Source: Symsagittifera roscoffensis
Lineage: Eukaryota; Xenacoelomorpha; Acoela; Convolutidae
Direction: 5' to 3'
Length of the DNA stretch: 64,000 nt
Assembly (NCBI RefSeq): GCF_963678635.1
Contig: NW_026971233.1
Coordinates: forward strand, 188,001 to 252,000
Below are positions 23,067 through 33,642 of the stretch, piece after piece. The first letter of the stretch is position 1, and the number at the start of each line of letters is the position of its first letter. The notes under the pieces are model-generated. The model did no database searches and was not told where the DNA came from. It saw nothing but the letters and a program-made list of their open reading frames with translations. A program made the position numbers and the translations under genes.

Positions 23067-23749
23067 TGTTTTGATTTCAAATTGAAACAGAAACATGAAT
23101 TATTTTTTGTGCTCACAAAAAGTGACGCCGCCACCACCACAAAATAAATATGTTTTTATCCCTTTGCAAAAGGAAGGGAAATGCTATTGCAAAAATTCGT
23201 ATAACATTTTAAGCCTTGAGAAATGAAACGACTATTCTCGTTCAATGCGAAAAGTAACGATTCCTTTTTTAAACTACGAGCATACGAAAGATTCTTCTCG
23301 TGAAAAACGAATGCACAAATAGCATTTACGAGAAAATACGAAGTTAAAAAGTTACTTCTCATTTGATACGAAAAAATGGGAGATTTTCCCTCTGAGTATA
23401 AATAGAAGCTAAAAACTACTGATATTCATTCCAACAATTTCTCTTCTAAGACCACCACCTCCCTCTCTAATACTTCAGCAAAATCTCACAAAATGCCAAC
23501 ACTACTCTCTTCAACCACCCCAACCGTTCTTTAAAATATAATAACCAATCTCAAAAAAAAATATCTCTAATCTCATCCTTAAAAGAAAATAGAGTCAAAA
23601 GGCAACTTGCAGTAAATTCATACTATCTTCTTTTCTAATAAAATATTTCTCAGCGATTTTTGAATTTACTTTCTGAGATAGAAAGTAGAAAGGACCCTAT
23701 ACTGATTGCAAGCGTTTTGTCCGGCGCACATAGAGTTGCTAGCGTAATA
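23067..23749 (+). repeat. 3' LTR
   Basis: Starts TGTTTTGATTTC and ends GCTAGCGTAATA, followed by the TACT target duplication (23750-23753). It is closer to the LTR at 39110-39793 than to its own 5' partner (for example both share AAACAGAAACATG and TTTTAAGCCTTGAG), as expected if the third LTR arose by duplication of this one. Confidence 0.85.
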
Positions 23750-23753
23750 TACT

Positions 23754-26700
23754 GTACAAAGCGGTAGACTTTTGTACACTGTCAGCCAAATTCCATAAAA
23801 AATTGAAAAGAGGGGTATTGATGGAAACTAGATATTAGCATTCGCTGGGGACGCTTAAGAAGATCATTTTCAATGGCATACTTTGCAGATATTCCCCAAA
23901 GTCTTTTCTTCCAACTTCAGTGTTTTTAGAAATTGAAGGAAAATTAGAAAATTTTGCTTTCAGTTCATCTGGAACAACTAAGTCACACTGAATATAGCCA
24001 TAAAGCGATCCACCTTTTTTTCCCAATAAATAATGAGTAGAGACAGGTCTTTTGTAGGGAAATTTGGATCGGATATAATTCTTAATTTTTTCGTTCGTTT
24101 TGAAATTTTTCCAACACTCACATTCCCACATCTCTTCGATTTTGTAACCTTTTTCGCGAATATACCTACGTCTCAAGTCATCCATCTCTCTCCTTTTATT
24201 TCCTCTCTCAATATCTTCGTCGCTAAGTGAGGGAAGAATCTCCTGGCAAGGACAAAAATGGTAATAGCATCTCATTGCTTCAAACACTGTTTTGCAGTGA
24301 TCACAATATCCAGCTACATTGAAACAGTCAATTTTCTTTTGATTTCCAGATGTGTTGAAGCTCCCAATTGTGCATTCTGGTCTTGTTTCCTGGTAGTTAG
24401 ACCTCACCATGCTCTCAAAATTTCGAGATCGGTTATTTCTAGCCTTGAATTTTGGCATATCGGAATCAAACTCCCATCTTGTGTACAATCCTGTTGGCAT
24501 GTCTTGATTTATTGAATAGGGATAGAGCTGGCTGGCATCAATTTCAACGATTGATTTGCAGATATTTGATGTATCCCGGATAAAAGTTTCGTCCAAAACA
24601 GTTTTTTGCGTTGATGGTCTTATTGTCACATCCTCTCTAATTTTTTCGCACAATTCTCTATCAGTTTCGCAAAATGGGTAGAACTTTTCATTGGTTGATT
24701 TGTGCAGACAAATATTTGCTTGATTTGGAATGTACATCCAATTTTTAGGATATCAATTTCTTTCTGATGATAAAATTGAACCATTTTTTGCATTGCTTCA
24801 AGGGTTGGAACAACATCTTTGTTGTTGTACCACTGCAAAAATTCTTTAAATGTAGTCAATCCATGTTTCTGCCAAATCTCCTTTAAATATTTGTATTTTT
24901 GCCATCCAGATGCGGGTTCTGACTTGATTTTAAGTTTCTTTTGTAGTTGCTGCTCTTCAAGTCCACTTGACCTCAACTTTTGATAACCCTTAAAGTCTTT
25001 ATCAAGAGGGTTGTTGTTTCTCAGTTTACTGAAAAAGGCTTCGTATGGAGGTATTTCTTCATTCTTGAGCTTGTCCGCACTGTCAAACTACTCATAAGGG
25101 AAAAAAATTTTTTGTCTCACTTGCTTTGTAGGCTTTAAGAAAAGAGTCTAGAGATATTGCTCCACTCAAAAGTTTCATGATGTCGAGAAATTGTATGTCT
25201 CCAAACTTGATGGATATGAAATCCTTTTTGATAACCATAGGTTCAGCTTCTTTATCATTGATTAAGTAGGGAATCAGATAGCTCTTGATCAATTCAGATC
25301 ATATCTTCCGCTGTTAAACCCAAATACAGATAACGTGTTAACATATCTCTCCAGATTTTGGTTCAAATCAATCAGCTGATTTTTCTGCAATCTCAAAAAC
25401 TCAGTTGACTTATCAGTTTCCTCTGTATCTTCTTTACAATCGTCTTCATATTCAAAATTTTCAGCTGAATGATTTTGACATCTTTCATTCAACTCTTGGA
25501 AAATTTTTGACATCAGCTCATTCACTACTCTTTCAACATCTTAAAATTTAGTTCTCATTTTGAGCTTACTTTTCTCAGCCAAAAATTAGAGTTTGATTAC
25601 AAAATTGATAGTAATTTTTTGCGGATCCTTGTTATAAAAAATTTGGTTCATCTATCAGGTTCGGAGATCTTCATACAGATTTTGGAACGTGTTTTCCAAT
25701 CCAGGTTGTAGTTTGTAGTTTTCAGTTCATCTGATGGAACACATATCGACTCAAAATTGAAAATGGCTAGGTTGTTGAATAATTTGTTATCTTTTGCAAC
25801 TGGTATATTGAAATCTTCCAATTTTTTAAATAGCGTTTCTCAAACTGTATATACATTCTGTGGATAAATATGTCGCACTCGATCTTTACACGTTAGAAGA
25901 TGTCTGTTGAAGTTGTATGATCTGTTGAAGAAACAGTCACAGCTGGGAAATCGAAAACACTTGAAGAAGGAATCAATATCATTCGTATGAATGATATGGT
26001 TGTTGAATCTCAGCAGTTTCACGGTTTTTTCAATTTTTCCAATACTTCGCCTCGCTAATTCTCCAACATATTCTCCCACTTTAATATCAAAATCATAGAT
26101 GAATATGTTGCGATCAACTAATTCCTCGACAAGAGGTAAATCATCAAGGGCAACTCCGAGAAAGTTCTTCGGATCGTATCCAGGTTTTGATATAAACTCT
26201 GTGAACAGCTGAGATGTATGAGCATGGAGGTTACTATGACCATGAAAATACATAGTAAACGCACGGAAAAGGCAAAGGTGATCTTTAAATGGTTGTTTAT
26301 TTTTGTCCGATAAAAGACAGTTTACTATCGTATGTCGTAGTAAAAGTTCAGGCAAGACAGAGTCCGGACATACCATTGGGATGTTTCTTAGTAGTGCAGC
26401 AAAAATAGTAACATTTGTGATCAATTTGAACCTCCATTTTGTGTTCTGATGTTCTTGAGTGCATTGCTCCACGATATCAAACTTTTCAACTTTACACTGG
26501 ATTGAAGTCAAATCCGCTTTCGTACACAGTAACTGCAATTTTTCGAACAAAGTAATGTTTTCGTTTGCATAATAATACCAATATTCTCCCGATTTGACAT
26601 TACGGAGAACAAATCCAAGAGCAATGTTGATTTTTGCAGCGGAATCCAGCTTGTTGAAGATTTCTTCAAGCTTCTCGTTGACAATCTGGGTATCTTAATT

Positions 26701-26777
26701 TGATTTTGAAAGTTAAATACCTTATGCCTCCCATTCTCCATCTCAGTGTCCACCAGGAAATGCTGACAAGCACTCAA
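23754..26777 (-). pseudogene. POLB: Polinton DNA polymerase B, N-terminal part, unit 1
   Basis: Transcribed leftward, split by the LTR element from its C-terminal part at 10098-11005. Pieces in order: N-terminal CQHFLVDTEMENGRHKVFNF; a region with a Cys/His finger, CPSCDCFFNRSYNFNRHLLTC in unit 2 and FPSCDCFFNRSYNFNRHLLTC here; exonuclease motif I as IFNFESICVPSDE (the usual D-x-E is N-x-E; codon 25756-25758); KKDFISIKFGDIQFLDIM; NNKDVVPTLEAMQKM; palm motif A as EIDASQLYPYS, then MPTGLYTRWEFD; IEEMWECECWK; GYIQCDLVVPDEL. At least five frame breaks. The first frame has no ATG before its upstream stop; the nearest Met codon is in TEMENG. Confidence 0.9.
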
Positions 26778-27098
26778 GTCTTCTTAGAGTTTCTTTGCAT
26801 CTTCCCCTTCCTCCTCCACAATCTTGTTCAAGTCTGTCACCGTATCACTTGGCTTCCATTGTTTCGCCCCATGCTCTCTTCTCCGATGTTTTTGGAGAGA
26901 GTAGTAACTCGGAAACTCCTGCTCGCAAGACGAACAAACCTTTGATTGCTCGGAATTTATTCTTAGAGAAAATTAACCAATCAGAATTGAGTATTTTTTT
27001 AGTAACACTGTTTGTTCGAAATCAACCAATTAGAATCCAGCTTTTTCTAAAAGTGAACTGTTTATTATTCTTAAAAAACTTTAATCATTATTTGAAAA
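26778..27098. promoter_or_regulatory. Divergent intergenic region between polB and the plus-strand genes
   Basis: polB reads left and the next genes read right, so promoters for both should lie here. A 123-codon plus-strand frame (26795-27166) overlaps the antisense of the polB 5' end, differs between the two units, and looks like a shadow. CCAATCAGAATTGAGTA and CCAATTAGAATCCAGC form a CCAAT-like pair (about 26977-27045) in both units. Confidence 0.3.
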
Positions 27099-27607
27099 AT
27101 GTCTACCGAAAAAAGTTTGAGCTTCCTCGAGTTACTTTAAAAGAAAAGGGAAAAAATTCCAATTGATTTTCTGATTGATGAAATAGATGTTGACTCTTAC
27201 TTTTTTCATAATTTTTCGGACGTCATTATTGTACAAAATAGAGTTATCCGACTAAGTAAAGGTCTCTTCAAAGAAACTTACTCTTACAAAAAATTTACTT
27301 TTGATCCACATATTGCGTATCAAAGTTTCAAATTTACAACTGAGTTACACCTCACAAGGAAAGAAATTTTGTTTATTCTCGAGAATTTGAAATGAATCAA
27401 AAGTCGTACGATAAAATATCAAAAACCCTTTTTATCCCCTACCCAATACCCAAATTTCTAAAAGCTCCACAGCAAAGTTCTTTATTCCTTCATTTCTCTA
27501 AGGATTTTCAAAGTTCAAAAACCTGCTCGATTTGGTTTGGAATCAGAATTTCAGAATTTGCTTTGAAAAATTCGTCAACTTTGAGTTATCCTCATAAATT
27601 TATATAA
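27099..27607 (+). pseudogene. Unknown Polinton ORF A, unit 1
   Basis: Opens with ATG (27099) as MSTEKSLSFLELL, meets a stop, then continues in a shifted frame as DFLIDEIDVDSYFFHNF ... FKFTTELHLTRKE and, after another stop, LKAPQQSSLFLHF to the end. The pattern is the same in unit 2, so the protein was once about 165 residues. No family is recognised. It is the first gene right of the divergent region and is predicted soluble, acidic in the first third and basic later. Confidence 0.4.
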
Positions 27608-27683
27608 AAGTTAAAGAACTTGACTGTCTACTCAAAAATCAGCGATTTCTCTTTGATTGCATACCAAAAATTCAAATAATTTG

Positions 27684-27842
27684 ATGAAAAAAATTGCAGA
27701 GATGATAATTTTATTAATTTTCTTTCTTTTGTTACCTAGATCAGCAATATTTCTTATTTTTACTGCAAACAACTTTTGGTCATTTATTTTTGCAATTGAT
27801 TTTGTGTATTTTTTTACTTATTCGGAAGATTTAAGTCCTTAA
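27684..27842 (+). CDS. 52-residue hydrophobic protein, unit 1
   Basis: MKKIAEMIILLIFFLLLPRS is followed by a second hydrophobic stretch, AIFLIFTANNFWSFIFAIDF, and a short acidic tail ending EDLSP. It is intact in both units (43740-43898) with four substitutions, unlike most genes here. Two membrane segments or a signal peptide plus one segment are likely. Function unknown. Confidence 0.45.
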   Translation: MKKIAEMIILLIFFLLLPRSAIFLIFTANNFWSFIFAIDFVYFFTYSEDLSP

Positions 27843-28218
27843 AAAGGTCTTCTGATAGGATACGACAACTAGAACAAAATTGAAAGTTTTGGTGATTGGA
27901 AACGACAATACCCAAAATGGAGCTTTGTTTCCGATTGGACACCACTTTTATCCAAGAATCCTATAAAAAGAAGCTGAAAACTGATTGGACACAACTACAC
28001 TCCGAATAAGGAAAATCAATTCTGATTGGTCAAACCCACACATTCGAGTTGAAGGTACCCCTAACTCCTATCTAAAAATCAATTTATTTTCATTTTAAAT
28101 ACCGTCAACTTCCTCCTCTCTCAGCACTGAATACCTTAATTTCAACTTATTTTCCGTCAGCTAACCCCCTCTCAGCTCTTTCTTGTTTTTTTCATCTTAA
28201 CTCAGTTTATTGATCAAA

Positions 28219-28747
28219 ATGATATTCTCAGTGCAAAACAGCAACCTCATGTACTCTGTAGAACTTTCGCCTAGTACGATTTCTAGTACAAATTCAAGTG
28301 CGAGAAACAGTCTCTGGTGGTTTTCTGGCACGAATGGACGTCCCAATTTAAGTCTGGCACACGGTGGAAGTGATGCGAAGGGATTTCAACGAACATCATA
28401 TGATGCAAGTTCCCATCACAGAGAACCAACTTGGAACAATGCAAATGATGGAGGATGTTTCTGATCATGTGAGATTCCTGACTCAAGCCTGAGATTCCTG
28501 AGATTCACTACCCTGAGATTCCTGACTCAAAATTTGTTGTCCAACCAGTCGACGACTTCTTCTTTCCTTGGAAGGAAGCAGGATCAGCCGAAAACCCCAT
28601 CACAATAGATAAAGATGAGAGTTTCTCAGAAACAACGACGCCTCAAAACACTCCTCCACAACAACCACCAGCAAGGGAAACTCGTCCAGCTCTGCGTTCT
28701 ACAGAGAATCTCCATAACTCTTCTGCTGCTCGACAGCTCTTTGATTA
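28219..28747 (+). pseudogene. Unknown Polinton ORF B with acidic, proline-rich tail, unit 1
   Basis: Starts MIFSVQNSNLMYSVE. The following 60-codon region is open in two frames; the one giving GGFLARMDVPIQVWHTVEVM and VPITENQLGTMQMM reads more like protein. The tail, VQPVDDFLFPWKEAGSAENP then an acidic Thr/Pro/Gln run and AARQLFD, is open to TAA 28747. At least one frameshift and stops at ~28465-28530 (a short duplicated CTGAGATTCCTGA motif) separate the parts. The gene is conserved in unit 2; no family recognised. Confidence 0.4.
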
Positions 28748-28989
28748 ATGGTTTTTGTAAATAGTTGTTGCTTGGTAGTGACTTCGTTTTCTGTAATTAA
28801 TTAATTTCTTCAATTCCATTTTGATTGTGAGAGTAGATGAGAGGTTCGAGGTAAACCATTGAAAAACAATTAGAACTTAATTTAGTGCTCGAAACTCGCA
28901 CATATTTTTAAAAACTCGAATGATTTTTGCATACATATTTGGAAAAACACTAGAAAAACTGTACATAAATAAAAAAAAGTACCTAGTGG

Positions 28990-29265
28990 TTTTAGCACTT
29001 TGTAGAAAAAATTGAAACACTTTTTGCATTTTATCGAAAAAGTAAAACAACTTTTGCATTTTTTCGAAAAAAAAGGAAACACTTTTCGCATTTTGTTAAA
29101 AATGTGAAACATTTTTCGCATCTTGTCAAAATTGTTGAAACACGTTTCACATTTTATCAAAAAATTTATAACACTTTTCGCATTTTTTCGAAAAAAAGAA
29201 ACACTTTGCGCATTTGTAGGAAAAAAGTAAAAACACTTTTCGCATCTTGTTAAAAAAATTATTTT
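28990..29265 (+). repeat. ~30-bp minisatellite inside Polinton, unit 1
   Basis: About nine imperfect copies of GAAACACTTTTCGCATTTT followed by a poly-A/T spacer (GTTAAAAAAGT, TCGAAAAAA). The minus-strand frame across it (29343-28882) gives a Phe/Lys/Cys-rich repeat protein that I regard as a by-product. Copy at 45050-45300 in unit 2. Confidence 0.75.
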
Positions 29266-29423
29266 TTGCAGCTTCTTGAAAATCAAAAGACATATTACAT
29301 CATTCTTACATGTTTGGAACACTTTTTGCAAACTTTTTGACACTCGTGACTTATTTTTCCTTCGAAATTTTTGGTATTTTCGTAACTATATGAGAGAAAA
29401 TAGATCGATAATCAAAAGCTTTT

Positions 29424-30022
29424 TTATGAAAAAATGACATGATCACTACTTACAAATCTATAACCATCAACCAAACAATCAATTATTTTTAACAAATCAT
29501 GTTCATATTTTGATTTTTGTACTTTACGAACTCTTTCTTGAAAAGCTGAACCAATAGTTTGTGTGGAAGCTAGTTTCTGGTTAGAACATAAATAGTGACG
29601 TTTGAATTTTTTGCATAACAGTCTTTTCTTTGCAACACTTGGCCTTTTTCTGCTCCTTTCCATTTCAAGTTATGATGAACAGCGAGGTCAAGTTGATTGA
29701 AAACTTCGCCAGTTGATGAAATAACATTCGAATGAAATATGTATTTGTACAGAGTGTAAAGACAACCGATAATTTGGTATGTGAAATGAAAATTACCCAA
29801 TCAATAAAATATTTGATCGAAAGATAAACCAATCAGAAGTATGTGGAACTTACAATTTTTTTTTCTAAAGAACAATAAGAATTGTGGGTAGAGACACAAA
29901 AATAATTGGTTACTTTTTATTTTTCGTAAAATCACTGAGAACGAAAATAAATAGCGATTTGTGACAATAATCTGAATAAAAGCTGGGAAGAGCTTAGACA
30001 TAGCTGCATCCATCTGGAACAT
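29424..30022 (-). pseudogene. Unknown minus-strand Polinton gene, unit 1
   Basis: Three minus-strand frames lie end to end: 30022-29801 (MFQMDAAMSKLFPAFIQIIV...), 29800-29570 (MGNFHFTYQIIGCLYTLYKY...) and 29663-29424 (Lys/Arg-rich, CKKFKRHYLCSNQKLAST, then YEHDLLKIIDCLVDG). All three recur in unit 2 with moderate changes. The first break could be an intron. The basic last part may bind nucleic acid. No family recognised; the strand is opposite to the neighbours. Confidence 0.3.
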
Positions 30023-30229
30023 TTTTTTTTGAGAATTGTGGATTAATATAAGAACACTAATACCTACGCAATTCTATATTTGGAAATTTCACTCAAAAAC
30101 TCCAATTATAGTTCTATTTCCTTTTATGGTTAAGTGAATGACTCATATTGTGCACATCCAATTTCATTCAATCTCAAAATCCTTTCTCTCATTTCGCTTC
30201 ATCTGATCAGTCTGTTCTCCTATTGAAAA

Positions 30230-30767
30230 ATGTACTCAAGAAAAGGCACAAGTCCCAATTACATTGAATTCTCAAAGATCCAAACAAGAATTGAAGATTT
30301 GCTCGGTGCTTAAAATCTTGCAAGGCGAAAATTATTTTGAACCCTGCTTTCAACTGTTCAAGAAAAATGAGTGGGAACAACTCGAAAAAAAGACAGCAAG
30401 TCTATCTTGGTGAAAAATAGGAGAAGCAATCTCGGCAATTAGAAATACTGTTATTCACGATGCTGAAAACCTTGAACTCGTTCCTATACTGGAACTCACT
30501 TCTGACAAGGACTCAACTATGGATCAGGATTTTGCCAACTGCAACAAAATGTCTGACATAACAACTTACAATAGAAAGCAAGTTTGTGTCACGATCAAGA
30601 AGTACAATGTTAACAAACCTCCCTACATTCAGACTTGACTGTTCACCGCAAAAGAGAATGAATCAATAAAACAAGCTGCCTATGTCAACTATACTTTGAA
30701 CGAATTCAAAGAACTGTCCCAAATTTTGGGAAACTTTATGTTTGCTGAGAACTGTAATGTACAATAA
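30230..30767 (+). pseudogene. Unknown ORF C, possibly ssDNA-binding (PC4-like), unit 1
   Basis: ATG 30230 opens MYSRKGTSPNYIEFSKIQTR; after frame breaks it reads NYFEPCFQLFKKNEWEQLEK, IGEAISAIRNTVIHDAENLE, and RKQVCVTIKKYNVNKPPYIQT, then a TGA and LFTAKENESIKQAAYVNYTL. Alternating strands followed by an amphipathic helix (LNEFKELSQIL) resemble the layout of the PC4 coactivator ssDNA-binding fold, but identity is weak. Unit 2 shares the same TGA, so that lesion predates the duplication. Confidence 0.3.
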
Positions 30768-30987
30768 ATTGTGTTATTTATTTTTTTTGTCTTGTAATTT
30801 AACCATTAATCCTCAAAATCATTTTTCATTTAGTATTGATGTTGAACAGCATGAGTTGTTGGAATGTTGGTTTTTCGAAACATTTAATCCTAGAACTTCA
30901 CAATGAATTGAGTTTTTTTCATATTGTTCTAGAAGAAAAACCCAAAAAAATTCACTAACAATCTTAGAATCCCAAAATTTACCAAAC

Positions 30988-31296
30988 TTGCAGAATTTGG
31001 ACGTAGACTTGCACTTATCTCATTCTGAGTGGACTCTGCATAATGGTAGAAGAAACATTCACATAGGATACCGATCTGATACCAAACAAATTGAACTAGA
31101 ATATCGTAGAAATGGAAATCAATGGAGAAATCATCAATCTTTACAACTACAAACCGCAGAATATGTTAAATTACTCGATATGCTTCCGTCATTACTAGAT
31201 TATGTGGAGACCTTCAAAAAATCTTGTATCATTTTTGACGATTTCACTGTAGAAATTGAACGTACAGAATTTGAAAGAAATTCTAAGAGTTTTTGA
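30988..31296 (+). pseudogene. Possible PC4-like ssDNA-binding protein, unit 1
   Basis: The frame LDVDLHLSHSEWTLHNGRRN continues IHIGYRSDTKQIELEYRR and ends with a helix, LQTAEYVKLLDMLPSLLDYV. A 'D.HLS...W.L..GR.NIHIG' strand series followed by 'L...EY.KLL' is close to PC4/transcription coactivator p15 domains. No ATG is in frame near the start; homopolymer runs upstream (AAAAAAA, TTTTTTT) may hide a frameshift from ATG 30851. It would protect single-stranded replication intermediates, if the assignment holds. Confidence 0.35.
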
Positions 31297-31736
31297 GATT
31301 ATTAAGCAAGATTTCTCATCAAATACAAAAAGAAAAAATTTACTTCTTTATACCAGAAATGTTTTGGCCCCGGACATAAATTTAAAAGAAATGGACCAAA
31401 AATTTCTGTTTGGAGGACTAATTGGATACGGAAATTCTCGTATGGATTATTTTTTTGCAAACTCCTTTATACTAGGACTACTAGGACTAGGACGACTAGG
31501 ACTATTTTTAGACTACTTCCAATTCTGCATGACTCTGCTGGATCTGTGAAATCTACTACGAAAAAAGGCCGTGGGTATTGTTTTGTTGCACCTAGTCTCC
31601 CCAGTTCATGCTTTCTTGATCCTGTGACTTAATTATATTTCTGTTTGTATGTTAACATATTTGCTTCATCAGTACATGCATTGTTTGATTGTTAATCATT
31701 TTAACCAAAAAAACTCCAGAGAAAACGGTTAACAAA
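31297..31736 (+). other. Unassigned coding-like stretch, unit 1
   Basis: Frames such as LHDSAGSVKSTTKKGRGYCF (about 31527-31586) and FGPGHKFKRNGPKISVW (about 31364-31414) are shared with unit 2 and look coding. Unit 1 carries an ACTAGGACTAGGACGACTAGGACTA simple-repeat insertion (about 31469-31505). No start or family can be fixed. Confidence 0.3.
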
Positions 31737-32190
31737 ATGAGTCTAGTTGTTTTGGATATTGAATGTATTGAAAACAATATAGTGAAAGAGTTAGGAGTTT
31801 ATAAGGATGGACAAATTGTATGATATTCATTTCTTCCTCCCAAAAAAAATCAAACCAACATCCCAATCTTCTTGGTGTACAAAGTATCTTCATGGAATCA
31901 ATTGGAGCAGTGGTTACAAAAATTATACTCAACTTAGAAAAATATTGAAAAATTTTGAAGCCACAGAAATTGAATTTTTTGCAATAGGTTATGAAAAATG
32001 TAAGATTTTGTCAGAATTTCTGAAAACAAAGGTTTTTAATATGGATGACTACGTTTGCTCTACAAGTCAGTTTTAGATTTTTAAAGAAGAAGAATATGAT
32101 TGGAGGTGTAGCAACTACCCATTTTGTCATGCAAAAACTCTTCACTATGCAGAAAGAAAAGCATTTGCATACGGAACATGGACTCGATAA
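31737..32190 (+). pseudogene. Exonuclease-like (DEDD/RNase H-fold) Polinton protein, unit 1
   Basis: ATG 31737 gives MSLVVLDIECIENNIVKELG, a beta-strand ending in D-x-E as in DEDD exonuclease motif I; then a TGA and frameshift, then QSSWCTKYLHGINWSSGYK, FFAIGYEKCKILSEFLKTK and ERKAFAYGTWTR at the TAA. About 150 residues when whole. The nuclease reading rests mainly on the first motif. It lies just before the small membrane protein and the ATPase, an order kept in unit 2. Confidence 0.4.
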
Positions 32191-32286
32191 TTTTTAAACA
32201 AGTTGTAAATTATTTTAATCTTAATGTACTACCATTTTCAGCCTTTAAATAAATTTCATTGTCAACTTTTTCTTTTTAGAGTTGAG

Positions 32287-32547
32287 ATGGTCGAACAATG
32301 TGACAAGCCCTTAAATTTACGAAATTTTGTTTTTGATGAAGAAAATCATGAACGAAAATCATGGAAATTGTTTGGACGAACATGTAATAGATCTCTTTTA
32401 GTTTTTTTCCCAGTTTTTGTTATAGTTTTGATGTTAGTATGTGCAATTGTTCGAATTATGTTATCCACATTATGCGAAGAAACAACAGTTTGGGTAGCTA
32501 TCTCATCAAATACAGTCGGTTATATTCTATCTTCTCCAGAGCTTTGA
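32287..32547 (+). CDS. Small two-helix membrane protein, unit 1
   Basis: 86 residues, intact here: NLRNFVFDEENHERKSWKLF, a membrane helix VFFPVFVIVLMLVCAIVRIM, then TLCEETTVWVAISSNTVGYI as a possible second helix. The unit 2 copy has a Cys-to-stop change (TGT to TGA) and a frameshift. The position between the exonuclease-like gene and the ATPase is constant. It may be a virion membrane or packaging accessory protein; that is speculation. Confidence 0.5.
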   Translation: MVEQCDKPLNLRNFVFDEENHERKSWKLFGRTCNRSLLVFFPVFVIVLMLVCAIVRIMLSTLCEETTVWVAISSNTVGYILSSPEL

Positions 32548-32559
32548 ATAAAAAATATC

Positions 32560-33024
32560 TACCAAAAAACAAATTTTTATGGAACTGGAAAATCTCATCT
32601 TATTTTTGATTGGTTGAATATTGGTACTTTTCAACCAGCATTCGACAAAATTTTTTGTTTTTATCAACTTTATCAACATCTTTATAGTCAAATGCAAAGA
32701 AAAAACCTCAATTTTTTCCTAGGAGTAAATTTTGACTTGATTGAAAATCTTCCCAATAACTGGACTAAGTATTTGCTTATTTTTGATGATTCTTGTGAAG
32801 AAATTTCAAACTCCAAACAATTTGTAATTATTGCCACTGCTGGGAGACACAGGGGACTGAATTCAATATATATATATCAAACACAATTTATTTCATCAAA
32901 GCAAATTAGGAAGAGATATAGAGTTACAAAATACACACATAGTCTTGTTCAAGTCGCCGAGGGATGTCTTACAAATCAATACATTAAGTCAACAACTAGG
33001 TCTAGGATCTCAATTGAAATAGTG
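32560..33024 (+). pseudogene. FtsK/HerA-type packaging ATPase, truncated, unit 1
   Basis: P-loop remnant GTGKSHLIFDWLNIGTFQ (GGA at 32581) lacks the strand that normally leads into it: about 20 bases present in unit 2 are missing. Then FDLIENLPNNWTKYLLIFDDSCEE gives Walker B (LLIFDD) and ATAGRHRGLN the sensor region. The frame breaks after IYIYQTQFISS and the gene stops at the TAG at 33020-33022, beside the 1.19-kb deletion. In Polintons this A32-like ATPase pumps DNA into capsids. Confidence 0.8.
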
Positions 33025-33031
33025 ACACGGA
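33025..33031 (+). other. Deletion junction 1 (1190 bp lost from unit 1)
   Basis: Sequence left of 33024 matches unit 2 up to 49035; sequence from 33032 (CACTTTACAAG) matches from 50226. The intervening 49036-50225 is absent and seven filler bases, ACACGGA, sit in its place. The ATPase end, an ORF and the integrase N-terminus were lost. Confidence 0.85.
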
Positions 33032-33602
33032 CACTTTACAAGCTTTCAGAAAAATGATTTCTCGAAAAAACACTCCTGAAAACTTTTGGTTGATAAAGGA
33101 ACAGAATATGCGGGAACTTTTAAAAAATTTTGCAAGGAGAAAGACATTGAAGTTTACTCAACAATAAGTGAAACAAAAGCTGTATTTGCAGAGAGAGCAA
33201 TTCAGTCTTTAAAACATATAGTATATCGTTACATTGAAGCTCATGGTGAAAAATTTGTCCCCAAATTGCAGCAATTTGTTTCTACTTTGAGCTGTCGCAA
33301 AAATCGATCAATTGGAAAATCTGCCAAAGATGTGATTTTTTATCAATATTGTATAACAAATAGTTCAAGAAATATACTAAACCAAAATTTAAAATTGAAT
33401 TTCGAAAATTTCGAGTTAGAATTTCGAAAAACTATATTCCGTTCCGAAAAGGTTACAAGCCACAATTTACAGATGGAATTTTTGAAATATCGGCTATATC
33501 TACAAAAAAAACCTCCTACAAACATCATCAAAGATCTCGAAAAAGAAGAAATTCTGGGGAAAATTTTATCAAAAAGAGCTGAGAAATTGTTCAGATTGAA
33601 GG
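33032..33602 (+). pseudogene. INT: Retroviral-type integrase, N-terminally truncated, unit 1
   Basis: Begins inside the catalytic core. It keeps the second Asp (VDKGTEYAGTFKKFC, GAT 33092-33094) and the Glu (AERAIQSLKHIVYRYIE), but has lost the first Asp with the 1.19-kb deletion. It ends with KPPTNIIKDLEKEEIL, a chromo/SH3-like tail. There are frameshifts around 33340-33480. The intact enzyme would join the Polinton TIR ends to target DNA. Confidence 0.85.
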
Positions 33603-33642
33603 TAAGCCATTTTTTAAATTGATTTTCTATCGATCAGTTGCC

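Larger units (their letters stand above)
11011..23749 (+). mobile_element. Env-bearing Ty3/gypsy-like LTR retrotransposon inserted in polB
   Basis: Two LTRs (675 and 683 bp) face the same way. A primer-binding-site candidate follows the 5' LTR, a purine-rich tract precedes the 3' LTR, and a TACT target duplication flanks the whole. The gene order is gag, aspartic protease, macro domain, reverse transcriptase, RNase H, integrase with a GPY/F module, then a glycoprotein-like ORF. Every ORF is broken by stops or frameshifts. The LTRs have diverged clearly (for example AAAGAGAAACATG versus AAACAGAAACATG), so the insertion is not recent. Its 3' end was copied again by the later tandem duplication, leaving an LTR at 39110-39793. 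Confidence 0.85.

Noticed and set aside
26795-27166. 123-codon plus-strand frame over the polB 5' end
   Set aside because: Antisense to polB coding sequence, changes length between the two units, no motif.
28882-29343. 153-codon minus-strand frame rich in Phe, Lys and Cys
   Set aside because: It is the translation of the ~30-bp minisatellite; the repeat, not selection on a protein, keeps it open.
31364-31420. Phospholipase A2-like motif of parvovirus VP1 type (FGPGHKFKRNGP)
   Set aside because: Only G-P-G and a later G-P resemble it; the His-Asp active site is not present in any frame.
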